Positions 12,677 to 12,740 of a stretch of 12,740 nt of DNA are shown in pieces. The position numbers and the translations under genes were made by a program. The notes beneath the pieces were generated by a model that was not told where the DNA came from, did not search any database, and worked only from the letters and a program-made list of their open reading frames with translations. Position 1 is the first letter of the stretch. Each line of letters opens with the position of its first letter. Origin of the DNA: Bacteroidota bacterium (GTDB taxonomy: Bacteria > CLD3 > SB21); assembly GCA_020438245.1 (NCBI GenBank), contig JAGQUY010000110.1:1-12740 (forward strand), in the 5' to 3' direction.

Positions 12677-12740
12677 ATGAAAACAGTTTTAATATGGATT
12701 GGTTGCTTGTTTCCGGCGGCATTGGCTGCATCTCCCGTCC
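12677..12740 (+). CDS. Start of an exported protein gene (5' end only)
   Basis: ATG 12677 is preceded by a strong GGAGG at 12669-12673 and opens a frame that runs off the window after 21 codons. The residues MKTVLIWIGCLFPAALAASP look like a Sec signal peptide: a Lys near the start, a hydrophobic stretch, and an A-L-A-type cleavage site before ASP. A lipoprotein reading is not favoured because the only cysteine, Cys10, lacks a proper lipobox before it. The gene starts 13 bases after the terminator T-run, so it needs its own promoter or read-through. The product cannot be identified from this fragment. Confidence 0.6.
   Translation, partial: MKTVLIWIGCLFPAALAASPV

Noticed and set aside
1..12740. 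tRNA, rRNA, CRISPR, insertion sequences, phage genes or a defence or biosynthetic system
   Set aside because: The whole window is filled by collinear ribosomal-cluster genes with gaps under 100 bases until the terminator. No direct-repeat arrays, terminal inverted repeats, transposase motifs or RNA gene signatures were seen.

Overview
The window is a bacterial ribosomal-protein supercluster (end of S10, then spc, then alpha) read entirely on the + strand. It holds the 3' end of rpsS, 24 complete recognisable genes, one small unrecognised gene and the first codons of a further gene after a strong terminator. Gene order, strong Shine-Dalgarno sites, moderate G+C (about half by eye) and tight spacing show a bacterial chromosome; there is no sign of mobile DNA, RNA genes or CRISPR.

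Layout: 1-1981 is the end of the S10 block (rpsS', rplV, rpsC, rplP, rpmC). 1994-7921 is rpsQ followed by the spc block (rplN, rplX, rplE, rpsZ, rpsH, rplF, rplR, rpsE, rpmD, rplO, secY). 7944-8702 is map, joined directly to secY without adk. A 97-base AT-rich gap with a promoter-like element and a perfect palindrome precedes infA, rpmJ, rpsM, rpsK, rpsD (8800-10641). A 57-base gap precedes rpoA, rplQ and a 104-codon Lys/Ala-rich gene (10699-12609). A rho-independent terminator at 12635-12663 closes the cluster, and a gene with a signal-peptide-like N-terminus starts at 12677.

Together the genes supply small- and large-subunit proteins, initiation factor IF-1, the SecY translocon channel, methionine aminopeptidase for nascent-chain processing, and the RNA polymerase alpha subunit, so that translation, export and transcription capacity are made together. 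The secY-map-infA order without adk, together with zinc-type S14, S4 and L36, suggests a member of the FCB superphylum or a neighbouring candidate phylum (Calditrichota, KSB1 or similar). That placement is inference and is not proven by the sequence.

The core is conventional. The unusual parts are additions to it: a uL29 of twice normal length, a bL17 with a central insertion and charged tail, a uL5 with a Lys-rich N-terminal tail, and an unrecognised small protein with a histone-H1-like tail and four cysteines at the operon end. uL29 and bL17 both sit at the polypeptide exit of the large subunit in known ribosomes, so these lineage-specific additions may remodel the tunnel rim. I see no defence, biosynthetic or otherwise separate undescribed system in this window.
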